This document shows positions 1-15,300 of a DNA stretch of 28,989 nucleotides, piece after piece. The position numbers were made by a program, and so were the translations under genes. The notes under the pieces were generated by a model. That model was given only the letters and a program-made list of their open reading frames with translations, was not told the origin of the DNA and ran no database searches. Position 1 is the first letter of the stretch; each line of letters opens with the position of its first letter. Source of the stretch: Albugo candida (taxonomy: Eukaryota; Oomycota; Peronosporomycetes; Albuginales; Albuginaceae); assembly GCA_905220665.1 (NCBI GenBank), contig CAJNAR010000083.1, positions 1 to 28,989 of the forward strand. The letters are read 5' to 3'.

Positions 1-3000
1 TTCGAATCTTTTGTAAGAAAGCCTCCTTCCGGAACGACTGTCATTAGATGAACAAATAATCCTAATTCTACCTTTTTGATAGATTTGGACTATCCAAACG
101 CGTTCCTCCATCTCACTCCCCACGATGTTTTGACACTTTGGTACCTTTTCATGAGAGTAATGTAAAAGGAAGTAATAGCATATAAACGGATACGAGTGCA
201 ATAGAGTAGATTACTAGTGCGAATTCGAATCTTTTGCAAGAAAGCCTCCTTCCGGAACGATGTCATTAGAGTATTAAATATTCCTAATTCTACCTTTTTG
301 AAAGATTTGGACTATCCAAACGCGTTCCTCCATCTCACTTCCCCACGATGTTTTGAAACTATGGTACCTTTTTTATAAAAGTGATGTAGAAGGAAGTAAT
401 AGCATATTAGGGGATACGAGTGCAATAGAGAGTAGATTACTAGTGCTTGAATTCGAATCTTTTGCAAGAAAGCCTCTTTCCGGAACGATGTCATTAGAGT
501 ATTAAATATTCCTAATTCTACCTTTTTGATAGATTTGGACTATCCAAACGCGTTCTCCATCTCACTCCCACGATGTTTTGAAACTATGGTACCTATGTCA
601 TAAAAGTAATGTAGAAGGAAGTAATAGCATATTAGCGGATACGAGTGCAATAGAGTAGATTACTAGTGCTGAATTCGAATCTTTTGCAAGAAAGCCTCTT
701 CCGGAACGATGTCATTAGAGTATTAAATATTCCTAATTCTACCTTTTTGATAGATTTGGACTATCCAAACACGTTCCTCCATCTCACTTCCCACGATGTT
801 TTGAAACTATGGTACCTTTGTCATAAAAGTAATGTAGAAGGAAGTAATATCTTAGTAGCGGATACGAGTGCAATAGACTAGATTACTAGTGCTTGAATTC
901 GAATCTTTTGCAAGAAAGCCTCCTTCCGGAACGATGTCATTAGAGTATTAAATATTATTAATTCTACCTTTTTGATAGATTTGGACTATCCAAACGCGTT
1001 CCTCCATCTCACTTCCCACGATGTTTTGAAACTATGGTACCTTTGTCATAAAAGTGAATGTAGAGGAAGTAATATCTTAGTAGCGGATACGAGTGCAATA
1101 GAGTAGATTACTAGTGCTTGAATTCGAATCTTTTGCAAGAAAGCCTCTTTCCGGAACGATGTCATTCGAGTATTAAATATTCCTAATTCTACCTTTTTGA
1201 TAGATTTACACTATCCAAACACGTTCCTCCATCTCACTTCCCACGATGTTTTGAAACTATGGTACCTTTTTCATAAAAGTAATGTAGAGGCAAGTAATAT
1301 CTTAGTAGCGATACGAGTGCAATAGAGATACTATGTGAGCGCGAATTTGAATCTTTTGCAAGAAAGCCTCTTTCCGGAACGATGTCATTAGAGTATTAAA
1401 TATTCCTAATTCTACCTTTTTGATAGATTTGGACTATCCAAACACGTTCCTCCATCTCACTCCACACGATGTTTTGAAACTATGGTACCTATGTCATAAA
1501 AGTAATGTAGAAGGAAGTAATAGCATATTAGCGGATACGAGTGCAATAGAGTAGATTACTAGTGCGCGAATTTGAATCTTTTGCAAGAAAGCCTCTTTCC
1601 GGAACGATGTCATTAGAGTATTAAATATTCCTAATTCTAGCTTTTTGATAGATTTACACTATCCAAACACGTTCCTCCATCTCACTTCCCACGATGTTTG
1701 AAACTATGGTACCTATGTCATAAAGTAATGTAGAAGGAAGTAATAGCATATGAGCGTATACGAGTGCAATAGAGTAGATTGCTAGTGCGCAAATTTGAAT
1801 CTTTTGCAAGAAAGCCTCTTTCCGGAACGATGTCATTAGAGTATTAAATATTCCTAATTCTACCTTTTTGATAGATTTGGACTATCCAAACGCGTTCCTC
1901 CATCTCACTTCCCACGATGTTTTGAAACTATGGTACCTTTATAAAAGTGATGTAGAAGGAAGTAATAGCATATTAGCGGATACGAGTGCAATAGAGTAGA
2001 TTACTAGTGCTTGAATTTGAATCTTTTGCAAGAAAGCCTCTTCCGGAACGATGTCATTAGAGTATTAAATATTCCTAATTCTACCTTTTTGATAGATTGG
2101 ACTATCCAAACGCGTTCCTCCATCTCACTCCCCACGATGTTTTGAAACTATGGTACCTATGTCATAAAAGTGATATAGAAGGAAGTAATAGCATATTAGC
2201 GGATACGAGTGCAATAGAGTAGATTACTAGTGCGCGAATTCGAATCTTTTGCAAGAAAGCCTCTTCCGGAACGATGTCATTAGAGTATTAAATATTCCTA
2301 ATTCTACCTTTTTGATAGATTTACACTATCCAAACACGTTCCTCCATCTCACTTCCCACGATGTTTTGAAACTATGGTACCTATGTCATAAAAGTAATGT
2401 AGAAGGAAGTAATAGCATATGAGCGTATACGAGTGCAATAGAGTAGATTGCTAGTGCGCGAATTTGAATCTTTTGCAAGAAAGCCTCCTTCCGGAACGAT
2501 GTCATTAGAGTATTAAATATTCCTAATTCTACCTTTTTGATAGATTTGGACTATCCAAACGCGTTCCTCCATCTCACTTCCCACGATGTTTTGAAACTAT
2601 GGTACCTATGTCATAAAAGTAATGTAGAAGGAAGTAATAGCATATGAGCGTATACGAGTGCAATTGAGTAGATTACTAGTGCACGAATTCAAATCTTTTG
2701 CAAGAAAGCCTCCTTCCGGAACGATGTCATTAGAGTATTAAATATTCCTAATTCTACCTTTTTGATAGATTTGGACTATCCAAACACGTTCCTCCATCTC
2801 ACTTCCCACGATGTTTTGAAACTATGGTACCTTTTATAAAAGTGATGTAGAAGGAAGTAATAGCATATGAGCGTATACGAGTGCAATAGAGTAGATTGCT
2901 AGTGCGAATTTGAATCTTTTGCAAGAAAGCCTCTTTCCGGAACGATGTCATTAGAGTATTAAATATTCCTAATTCTACCTTTTTGATAGATTTGGACTAT

Positions 3001-6000
3001 CCAAACGCGTTCCTCCATCTCACTCCCCACGATGTTTTGAAACTATGGTACCTATGTCATAAAAGTAATGTAGAAGGAAGTAATATCATATTAGCGGATA
3101 CGAGTGCAATAGAGTAGATTACTAGTGCTTGAATTCGAATCTTTTGCAAGAAAGCCTCTTCCGGAACGATGTCATTAGGAGTATTAAATATTCCTAATTC
3201 TACCTTTTTGATAGATTTACACTATCCAAACACGTTCCTCCATCTCACTTCCCACGATGTTTTGAAACTATGGTACCTATGTCATTAAAGTAATGTAGAA
3301 GGAAGTAATAGCATATGAGCGTATACGAGTGCAATAGAGTAGATTGCTAGTGCGCGAATTTGAATCTTTTGCAAGAAAGCCTCTTTCCGGAACGATGTCA
3401 TTAGAGTATTAAATATTCCTAATTCTACCTTTTTGATAGATTTGGACTATCCAAACGCGTTCCTCCATCTCACTTCCCCACGATGTTTTGAAACTATGGT
3501 ACCTATGTCATAAAAGTAATGTAGAAGGAAGTAATAGCATATGAGCGATACGAGTGCAATAGAGTAGATTACTAGTCGCGAATTTGAATCTTTTGCAAGA
3601 AAGCCTCTTTCCGGAACGATGTCATTGGAGTATTAAATATTCCTAATTCTACCTTTTTGATAGATTTACACTATCCAAACACGTTCCTCCATCTCACTTC
3701 CCACGATGTTTTGAAACTATGGTACCTTTGTCATAAAAGTAATGTAGAAGGAAGTAATATCTTAGTAGCGGATACGAGTGCAATAGAAGATGCTAGTGCG
3801 CGAATTTGAATCTTTTGCAAGAAAGCCTCTTCCGGAGCGATGTCATTAGAGTATTAAATATTCCTAATTCTACCTTTTTGATAGATTTGGACTATCCAAA
3901 CGCGTTCCTCCATCTCACTTCCCACGATGTTTTGAAACTATGGTACCTTTATAAAAGTGATGTAGAAGGAAGTAATATCATATTAGGCGGATACGAGTGC
4001 AATAGAGTAGATTACTAGTGCTGAATTCGAATCTTTTGTAAGAAAGCCTCTTCCGGAACGATGTCATTAGAGTATTAAATATTATTAATTCTACCTTTTT
4101 GATAGATTTGGACTATCCAAACGCGTTCCTCCATCTCACTTCCCACGATGTTTTGAAACTATGGTACCTATTCATAAAAGTAATGTAGAAGAAGTAATAG
4201 CATATTAGCGGATACGAGTGCAATTGAGTAGATTACTAGTGCGCGAATTCGAATCTTTTGCAAGAAAGCCTCTTCCGGAGCGATGTCATTAGAGTATTAA
4301 ATATTCCTAATTCTACCTTTTTGATAGATTTACACTATCCAAACACGTTCCTCCATCTCACTTCCCACGATGTTTTGAAACTATGGTACCTATGTCATAA
4401 AAGTAATGTAGAAGGAAGTAATAGCATATGAGCGTATACGAGTGCAATAGAGTAGATTGCTAGTGCGCGAATTTGAATCTTTTGCAAGAAAGCCTCTTTC
4501 CGGAACGATGTCATTGGAGTATTAAATATTCCTAATTCTACCTTTTTGATAGATTTACCTATCCAAACGCGTTCCTCCATCTCACTTCCCACGATGTTTT
4601 GAAACTATGGTACCTATGTCATAAAAGTAATGTAGAAGGAAGTAATATCTCAGTAGCGGATACGAGTGCAATAGAGTAGATTACTAGTGCGCGAATTTGA
4701 ATCTTTTGCAAGAAAGCCTCTTCCGGAACGATGTCATTAGAGTATTAAATATTCCTAATTCTACCTTTTTGATAGATTTGGACTATCCAAACGCGTTCCT
4801 CCATCTCACTTCCCACGATGTTTTGAAACTATGGTACCTATGTCATTAAAGTAATGTAGAAGGAAGTAATAGCATATGAGCGTATACGAGTGCAATAGAG
4901 TAGATTACTAGTGCTTGAATTTGAATCTTTTGCAAGAAAGCCTCTTTCCGGAACGATGTCATTAGAGTATTAAATATTCCTAATTCTACCTTTTTGATAG
5001 ATTTACACTATCCAAACACGTTCCTCCATCTCACTCCCCACGATGTTTTGAAACTATGGTACCTATGTCATAAAAGTAATGTAGAAGGAAGTAATAGCAT
5101 AGTGAGCGATACGAGTGCAATAGAGTAGATTGCTAGTGCGCGATTTGAATCTTTTGCAAGAAAGCCTCTTTCCGGAACGATGTCATTAGAGTATTAAATA
5201 TTCCTAATTCTACCTTTTTGATAGATTTGGACTATCCAAACACGTTCCTCCATCTCACTTCCCACGATGTTTTGAAACTATGGTACCTATTTCATAAAAG
5301 ATGTAGAAGGAAGTAATAGCATATGAGCGTATACGAGTGCAATAGAGTAGATTACTAGTGCTTGAATTTGAATCTTTTGCAAGAAAGCCTCCTTCCGGAA
5401 CGATGTCATTAGAGTATTAAATATTATCCTAATTCTACCTTTTTGATAGATTTGGACTATCCAAACGCGTTCCTCCATCTCACTCCACGATGTTTTGACA
5501 CTATGGTACCTATGTCATTAATGTAGAAGGAAGTAATAGCATATAGCGGATACGAGTGCAATAGAGTAGATTACTAGTGCTTGAATTCGAATCTTTTGCA
5601 AGAAAGCCTCCTTCCGGAACGATGTCATTGGAGTATTAAATATTCCTAATTCTACCTTTTTGATAGATTTACACTATCCAAACACGTTCCTCCATCTCAC
5701 TTCCCACGATGTTTTAAAACTATGGTACCTATGTCATAAAAGTAATGTAGAAGGAAGTAATAGCATATGAGCGTATACGAGTGCAATAGAGTAGATTGCT
5801 AGTGCGCGAATTTGAATCTTTTGCAAGAAAGCCTCTTTCCGGAACGATGTCATTAGAGTATTAAATATTCCTAATTCTACCTTTTTGATAGATTTGGACT
5901 ATCCAAACGCGTTCCTCCATCTCACTTCCCACGATGTTTTGAAACTATGGTACCTATGTCATAAAAGTAATGTAGAAGGAAGTAATATCTTAGTAGCGGA

Positions 6001-8047
6001 TACGAGTGCAATAGAGTAGATTACTAGTGCTTGAATTTGAATCTTTTGCAAGAAAGCCTCTTCCGGAACGATGTCATTAGAGTATTAAATATTCCTAATT
6101 CTACCTTTTTGATAGATTTACACTATCCAAACACGTTCCTCCATCTCACTTCCCACGATGTTTTGAAACTATGGTACCTATGTCATAAAAGTAATGTAGA
6201 AGGAAGTAATAGCATATGAGCGTATACGAGTGCAATAGAGTAGATTGCTAGTGCGCGAATTTGAATCTTTTGCAAGAAAGCCTCTTTCCGGAACGATGTC
6301 ATTAGAGTATTAAATATTCCTAATTCTACCTTTTTGATAGATTTGGACTATCCAAACGCGTTCCTCCATCTCACTCCCCACGATGTTTTGACACTTTGGT
6401 ACCTTTTCATGAGAGTAATGTAAAGGAAGTAATAGCATAAACGGATACGAGTGCAATAGAGTAGATTACTAGTGCGCGAATTTGAATCTTTTGCAAGAAA
6501 GCCTCTTTCCGGAACGATGTCATTAGAGTATTAAATATTCCTAATTCTACCTTTTTGATAGATTTGGACTATCCAAACACGTTCCTCCATCTCACTTCCC
6601 ACGATGTTTTGAAACTATGGTACCTATGTCATAAAAGTAATGTAGAAGGAAGTAATAGCATATGAGCGTATACGAGTGCAATAGAGTAGATTGCTAGTGC
6701 GCGAATTTGAATCTTTTGCAAGAAAGCCTCTTTCCGGAACGATGTCATTAGAGTATTAAATATTCCTAATTCTACCTTTTTGATAGATTTGGACTATCCA
6801 AACGCGTTCCTCCATCTCACTCCCACGATGTTTTGAAACTATGGTACCTATGTCATAAAAGTAATGTAGAAGGAAGTAATATCTTAGTAGCGGATACGAG
6901 TGCAATAGAGTAGATTACTAGTGCTTGAATTTGAATCTTTTGCAAGAAAGCCTCTTTCCGGAACGATGTCATTAGAGTATTAAATATTCCTAATTCTACC
7001 TTTTTGATAGATTTACACTATCCAAACACGTTTCTCCATCTCACTTCCCACGATGTTTTGAAACTATGGTACCTATGTCATAAAAGTAATGTAGAAGGAA
7101 GTAATAGCATATGAGCGTATACGAGTGCAATTGAGTAGATTACTAGTGCACGAATTCAAATCTTTTGCAAGAAAGCCTCCTTCCGGAACGATGTCATTAG
7201 AGTATTAATATTCCTAATTCTACCTTTTTGATAGATTTGACTATCCAAACACGTTCCTCCATCTCACTTCCCACGATGTTTTTGAAACTATGGTACCTTT
7301 TTTATAAAAGTGATGTAGAAGGAAGTAATAGCATATGAGCGTATACGAGTGCAATAGAGTAGATTGCTAGTGCGCGAATTTGAATCTTTTGCAAGAAAGC
7401 CTCTTTCCGGAACGATGTCATTAGAGTATTAAATATTATTAATTCTACCTTTTTGATAGATTTGGACTATCCAAACGCGTTCCTCCATCTCACTTCCCAC
7501 GATGTTTTGAAACTATGGTACCTTTTTCATAAAAGTGATGTAGAAGGAAGTAATAGATATTGGCGGATACGAGTGCAATAGAGTAGATTGCTAGTGCGCG
7601 AATTTGAATCTTTTGCAAGAAAGCCTCTTTCCGGAACGATGTCATTAGAGTATTAAATATCCTAATTCTACCTTTTTGATAGATTTGGACTATCCAAACG
7701 CGTTCCTCCATCTCACTCCCCACGATGTTTTGACACTTTAATACCTTTTCATGAGAGTAATGTAAAAGGAAGTAATAGCATATAAACGGATACGAATGCA
7801 ATTGAGTAGATTACTAGTGCGCGAATTTGAATCTTTTGCAAGAAAGCCTCCTTCCGGAACGATGTCATTCGAGTAACAAATATTCCTAATTCTACCTTTT
7901 TGATAGATTTACACTATCCAAACACGTTCCTCCATCTCACTCCCCACGATGTTTTGAAACTATGGTACCTATGTCATAAAAGTAATGTAGAAGGAAGTAA
8001 TATCTTAGTAGCGGATACGAGTGCAATAGAGTAGATTACTAGTGCTT

Positions 8048-9396
8048 GAATTCGAATCTTTTGCAAGAAAGCCTCCTTCCGGAACGATGTCATTGGAGTA
8101 TTAAATATTATTAATTCTACCTTTTTGATAGATTTACACTATCCAAACACGTTCCTCCATCTCACTCCCACGATGTTTTGAAACTATGGTACCTATGTCA
8201 TAAAAGTAATGTAGAAGGAAGTAATAGCATATGAGCGTATACGAGTGCAATAGAGTAGATTGCTAGTGCGCGAATTTGAATCTTTTGCAAGAAAGCCTCT
8301 TTCCGGAACGATGTCATTAGAGTATTAAATATTCCTAATTCTACCTTTTTGATAGATTTGGACTATCCAAACGCGTTCCTCCATCTCACTTCCCACGATG
8401 TTTTGAAACTATGGTACCTATGTCATAAAAGTAATGTAGAAGGAAGTAATATCTTAGTAGCGGATACGAGTGCAATAGAGTAGATTACTAGTGCTTGAAT
8501 TCGAATCTTTTGCAAGAAAGCCTCCTTCCGGAACGATGTCATTGGAGTATTAAATATTCCTAATTCTAGCTTTTTGATAGATTTACACTATCCAAACACG
8601 TTCCTCCATCTCACTTCCCACGATCTTTTGAAACTATGGTACCTATGTCATAAAAGTAATGTAGAAGGAAGTAATAGCATATGAGCGTATACGACTGCAA
8701 TAGAGTAGATTGCTAGTGCGCGAATTTGAATCTTTTGCAAGAAAGCCTCTTTCCGGAACGATGTCATTAGAGTATTAAATATTCCTAATTCTACCTTTTG
8801 ATAGATTTGGACTATCCAAACGCGTTCCTCCATCTCACTTCCCACGATGTTTTGAAACTATGGTACCTATGTCATAAAAGTAATGTAGAAGGAAGTAATA
8901 TCTTAGTAGCGGATACGAGTGCAATAGAGTAGATTACTAGTGCTTGAATTCGAATCTTTTGCAAGAAAGCCTCCTTCCGGAACGATGTCATTGGAGTATT
9001 AAATATTCCTAATTCTACCTTTTTGATAGATTTACACTATCCAAACACGTTCTCCATCTCACTTCCCACGATGTTTTGAAACTATGGTACCTATGTCATA
9101 AAAGTAATGTAGAAGGAAGTAATAGCATATGAGCGTATACGAGTGCAATAGAGTAGATTGCTAGTGCGCGAAATTTGAATCTTTTGCAAGAAAGCCTCTT
9201 TCCGGAACGATGTCATTAGAGTATTAAATATTCCTAATTCTACCTTTTTGATAGATTTGGACCATCCAAACACGTTCCTCCATCTCACTCCCCACGATGT
9301 TTTGAAACTATGGTACCTTTTTTATAAAAGTGATGTAGAAGGAAGTAATAGCATATTAGGGGATACGAGTGCAATAGAGTAGATTACTAGTGCTTG
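8048..9396 (+). repeat. Dimeric higher-order repeat block (A-B-A-B-A-B)
   Basis: Six consecutive monomers alternate between two classes. Class A (anchors 8054, 8503, 8952) starts GAATTCGAATC and carries CCTCCTTCC, CATTGGAG, TTTACACTATCC, AACACG, GCATATGAGCGTATAC and ATTGCTAGTGCG. Class B (8278, 8728, 9177) starts AATTTGAATC and carries CCTCTTTCC, CATTAGAG, TTTGGACTATCC or a close form, mostly AACGCG, then usually AATATCTTAGTAGCGG and ATTACTAGTGCTT. The differences are linked along the monomer, so the true repeat unit here is a ~449-bp dimer. The same alternation appears less regularly around 5589-6480 and 10523-11410. The last B copy is already mixed (GGACCATCC, AACACG). Confidence 0.85.
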
Positions 9397-12300
9397 AATT
9401 CGAATCTTTTGCAAGAAAGCCTCCTTCCGGAACGATGTCATTAGAGTATTAAATATCCTAATTCTACCTTTTTGATAGATTTGGACTATCCAAACACGTT
9501 CCTCCATCTCACTTCCCACGATGTTTGAAACTATGGTACCTATGTCATAAAAGTAATGTAGAAGGAAGTAATATCTTAGTAGCGGATACGAGTGCAATAG
9601 AGTAGATTACTAGTGCTTGAATTCGAATCTTTTGCAAGAAAGCCTCTTTCCGGAACGATGTCATTAGAGTATTAAATATTCCTAATTCTACCTTTTTGAT
9701 AGATTTACACTATCCAAACACGTTCCTCCATCTCACTTCCCACGATGTTTTGAAACTATGGTACCTATGTCATAAAAGTAATGTAGAAGGAAGTAATAGC
9801 ATATGAGCGTATACGACTGCAATAGAGTAGATTGCTAGTGCGCGAATTTGAATCTTTTGCAAGAAAGCCTCTTTCCGGAACGATGTCATTAGAGTATTAA
9901 ATATTCCTAATTCTACCTTTTTGATAGATTTGGACTATCCAAACGCGTTCCTCCATCTCACTCCCCACGATGTTTTGACACTTTGGTACCTTTTCATGAG
10001 AGTAATGTAAAAGGAAGTAATAGCATATAAACGGATACGAATGCAATTGAGTAGATTACTAGTGCGCGAATTTGAATCTTTTGCAAGAAAGCCTCCTTCC
10101 GGAACGATGTCATTCGAGTAACAAATATTCCTAATTCTACCTTTTTGATAGATTTACACTTTCCAAACACGTTCCTCCATCTCACTCCCCACGATGTTTT
10201 GAAACTATGGTACCTATGTCATAAAAGTAATGTAGAAGGAAGTAATAGCATATTAGCGGATACGAGTGCAATAGAGTAGATTACTAGTGCGTGAATTCGA
10301 ATCTTTTGCAAGAAAGCCTCTTTCCGGAACGATGTCATTAGAGTATTAAATATTCCTAATTCTACCTTTTTGATAGATTTACACTATCCAAACACGTTCC
10401 TCCATCTCACTCCCCACGATGTTTTGAAACTATGGTACCTATGTCATAAAAGTAATGTAGAAGGAAGTAATAGCATATGAGCGTATACGAGTGCAATAGA
10501 GTAGATTGCTAGTGCGCGAATTGAATCTTTTGCAAGAAAGCCTCTTTCCGGAACGATGTCATTAGAGTATTAAATATTCCTAATTCTACCTTTTTGATAG
10601 ATTTGGACTATCCAAACGCGTTCCTCCATCTCACTTCCCACGATGTTTTGAAACTATGGTACCTATTTATAAAAGTAATGTAGAAGGAAGTAATATCTTA
10701 GTAGCGGATACGAGTGCAATAGAGTAGATTACTAGTGCTTGAATTCGAATTTTTTGCAAGAAAGCCTCCTTCCGGAACGATGTCATTGGAGTATTAAATA
10801 TTCCTAATTCTAGCTTTTTGATAGATTTACACTATCCAAACACGTTCCTCCATCTCACTTCCCACGATGTTTTGAAACTATGGTACTGTCATAAAAGTAA
10901 TGTAGAAGGAAGTGTTAGCATATGAGCGTATACGAGTGCAATAGAGTAGATTGCTAGTGCGCGAATTTGAATCTTTTGCAAGAAAGCCTCTTTCCGGAAC
11001 GATGTCATTAGAGCATTAAATATTCCTAATTCTACCTTTTTGATAGATTTGGACTATCCAAACGCGTTCCTCCATCTCACTTCCCACGATGTTTTGAAAC
11101 TATGGTACCTATGTCATAAAAGTAATGTAGAAGGAAGTAATATCTTAGTAGCGGATACGAGTGCAATAGAGTAGATTACTAGTGCTTGAATTCGAATCTT
11201 TTGCAAGAAAGCCTCCTTCCGGAACGATGTCATTGGAGTATTAAATATTCCTAATTCTAGCTTTTTGATAGATTTACACTATCCAAACACGTTCCTCCAT
11301 CTCACTTCCCACGATGTTTTGAAACTATGGTACCTATGTCATAAAAGTAATGTAGAAGGAAGTAATAGCATATGAGCGTATACGACTGCAATAGAGTAGA
11401 TTGCTAGTGCGCGAATTTGAATCTTTTGCAAGAAAGCCTCTTTCCGGAACGATGTCATTAGAGTATTAAATATTCCTAATTCTAGCTTTTTGATAGATTT
11501 ACACTATCCAAACACGTTCCTCCATCTCACTTCCCACGATGTTTTGAAACTATGGTACCTATGTCATAAAAGTAATGTAGAAGGAAGTAATAGCATATGA
11601 GCGGATACGAGTGCAATCAAGTAGATTGCTAGTGCGCGAATTTGAATCTTTTGCAAGAAAGCCTCTTTCCGGAACGATGTCATTAGAGTATTAAATATTC
11701 CTAATTCTACCACTTTTGATAGATTTGGACTATCCAAACACGTTCCTCCATCTCACTTCCCACGATGTTTTGAAACTATGGTACCTATGTCATAAAAGTA
11801 ATGTAGAAGGAAGTAATATCTTAGTAGCGGATACGAGTGCAATAGAGTAGATTACTAGTGCTTGAATTCGAATCTTTTGCAAGAAAGCCTCCTTCCGGAA
11901 CGATGTCATTCGAGTAACAAATATTCCTAATTCTACCTTTTTGATAGATTTACACTATCCAAACACGTTCCTCCATCTCACTTCCCACGATGTTTTGAAA
12001 CTATGGTACCTATGTCATAAAAGTAATGTAGAAGGAAGTAATAGCATATGAGCGTATACGACTGCAATAGAGTAGATTGCTAGTGCGCGAATTTGAATCT
12101 TTTGCAAGAAAGCCTCTTTCCGGAACGATGTCATTAGAGAAATAATCCTAATTCTACCTTTTTGATAGATTTACACTATCCAAACGCGTTCCTCCATCTC
12201 ACTCCCCACGATGTTTTGACACTTTGGTACCTTTTCATGAGAGTAATGTAAAAGGAAGTAATAGCATAAAAACGGATACGAGTGCAATAGAGTAGATTAC

Positions 12301-15300
12301 TAGTGCGCGAATTTGAATCTTTTGCAAGAAAGCCTCTTTCCGGAACGATGTCATTAGAGTATTAAATATTCCTAATTCTACCTTTTTGATAGATTTGGAC
12401 TATCCAAACACGTTCCTCCATCTCACTTTCACGATGTTTTGAAACTATGGTACCTATGTCATAAAAGTAATGTAGAAGGAAGTAATAGCATATGAGCGTA
12501 TACGAGTGCAATAGAGTAGATTGCTAGTGCGCGAATTTGAATCTTTTGCAAGAAAGCCTCTTTCCGGAACGATGTCATTAGAGTATTAAATATTCCTAAT
12601 TCTACCTTTTTGATAGATTTGGACCATCCAAACGCGTTCCTCCATCTCACTTCCCACGATTTTGAAACTATGGTACCTATGTCATAAAAGTAATGTAGAA
12701 GGAAGTAATATCTTAGTAGCGGATACGAGTGCAATAGAGTAGATTACTAGTGCTTGAATTCGAATCTTTTGCAAGAAAGCCTCCTTCCGGAACGATGTTA
12801 TTAGAGTATTAAATATTCCTAATTCTACCTTTTTGATAGATTGGACTATCCAAACGCGTTCCTCCATCTCACTCCCCACGATGTTTTGAAACTATGGTAC
12901 CTTTTTTATAAAAGTGATGTAGAAGGAAGTAATAGCATATGAGCGTATACGAGTGCAATAGAGTAGATTGCTAGTGCGCGAATTTGAATCTTTTGCAAGA
13001 AAGCCTCTTTCCGGAACGATGTCATTAGAGTATTAAATATTATTAATTCTACCTTTTTGATAGATTTGGACTATCCAAACGCGTTCTCCATCTCACTCCC
13101 CACGATGTTTTGAAACTATGGTACCTATGTCATAAAAGTAATGTAGAAGGAAGTAATAGCATATTGGCGGATACGAGTGCAATAGAGTAGATTGCAAGTG
13201 CGCGAATTTGAATCTTTTGCAAGAAAGCCTCTTTCCGGAACGATGTCATTAGAGTATTAAATATTCCTAATTCTACCTTTTTGATAGATTGGACTATCCA
13301 AACGCGTTCCTCCATCTCACTCCCCACGATGTTTTGACACTTTGGTACCTTTTCATGAAAGTAATGTAAAAGGAAGTAATAGCATATTAGCGGATACGAG
13401 TGCAATTGAGTAGATTACTAGTGCGCGAATTTGAATCTTTTGCAAGAAAGCCTCTTTCCGGAACGATGTCATTAGAGTATTAAATATTCCTAATTCTCCC
13501 TTTTTGATAGATTTGGACTATCCAAACACGTTCCTCCATCTCACTTCCCACGATGTTTTGAAACTATGGTACCTATGTCATAAAAGTAATGTAGAAGGAA
13601 GTAATAGCATATGAGCGTATACGAGTGCAATAGAGTAGATTGCTAGTGCGCGAATTTGAATCTTTTGCAAGAAAGCCTCTTTCCGGAACGATGTCATTAG
13701 AGTATTAAATATTCCTAATTCTACCTTTTTGATAGATTTGGACTATCCAAACGCGTTCCTCCATCTCACTCCCCACGATGTTTTGAAACTATGGTACCTA
13801 TGTCATAAAAGTAATGTAGAAGGAAGTAATATCTTAGTAGCGGATACGAGTGCAATAGAGTAGATTACTAGTGCTTGAATTCGAATCTTTTGCAAGAAAG
13901 CCTCCTTCCGGAACGATGTCATTGGAGTATTAAATATTCCTAATTCTACCTTTTTGATAGATTTACACTATCCAAACACGTTCCTCCATCTCACTTCCCA
14001 CGATGTTTTGAAACTATGGTACCTATGTCATAAAAGTAATGTAGAAGGAAGTAATAGCATATGAGCGTATACGAGTGCAATTGAGTAGATTACTAGTGCA
14101 CGAATTCAAATCTTTTGCAAGAAAGCCTCCTTCCGGAACGATGTCATTAGAGTATTAAATATTCCTAATTCTACCTTTTTGAAAGATTTGGACTATCCAA
14201 ACGCGTTCCTCCATCTCACTCCCCACGATGTTTTGAAACTATGGTACCTTTTTATAAAAGTGATGTAGAAGGAAGTAATAGCATATGAGCGTATACGAGT
14301 GCAATAGAGTAGATTGCTAGTGCGCGAATTTGAATCTTTTGCAAGAAAGCCTCTTTCCGGAACGATGTCATTAGAGTATTAAATATTATTAATTCTACCT
14401 TTTTGATAGATTTGGACTATCCAAACGCGTTCCTCCATCTCACATCCCACGATGTTTTGAAACTATGGTACCTTTTTCATTAAAGTGATGTAGAAGGAAG
14501 TAATAGCATATTAGCGGATACGAGTGCAATAGAGTAGACTGCTAGTGCGCGAATTTGAATCTTTTGCAAGAAAGCCTCTTTCCGGAACGATGTCATTAGA
14601 GTATTAAATATTCCTAATTCTACCTTTTTGATAGATTTACACTATCCAAACACGTTCCTCCATCTCACTCCCCACGATGTTTTGAAACTATGGTATCATT
14701 TTCATAAAAGTAATGTAGAAGGAAGTAATAGCATATGAGCGTATACGACTGCAATAGAGTAGATTGCTAGTGCGCAAATTTGAATCTTTTGCAAGAAAGC
14801 CTCTTTCCGGAACGATGTCATTAGAGTATTAAATATTCCTAATTCTTCCTTTTTGATAGATTTGGACTATCCAAACGCGTTCCTCCATCTCACTCCCCAC
14901 GATGTTTTGAAACTATGGTACCTTTTTCATAAAAGTAATGTAGAAGGAAGTAATAGCATATTAGGGGATACGAGTGCAATAGAGTAGATTACTAGTGCTT
15001 GAATTCGAATCTTTTGCAAGAAAGCCTCCTTCCGGAACGATGTCATTAGAGTATTAAATATTATTAATTCTACCTTTTTGATAGATTTGGACTATCCAAA
15101 CACGTTCCTCCATCTCACTTCCCACGATGTTTTGAAACTATGGTACCTTTTTCATTAAAGTGATGTAGAAGGAAGTAATAGCATATTAGGGGATACGAGT
15201 GCAATAGAGTAGATTACTAGTGCTTGAATTCGAATCTTTTGCAAGAAAGCCTCCTTCCGGAACGATGTCATTAGAGTATTAAATATTATTAATTCTACCT

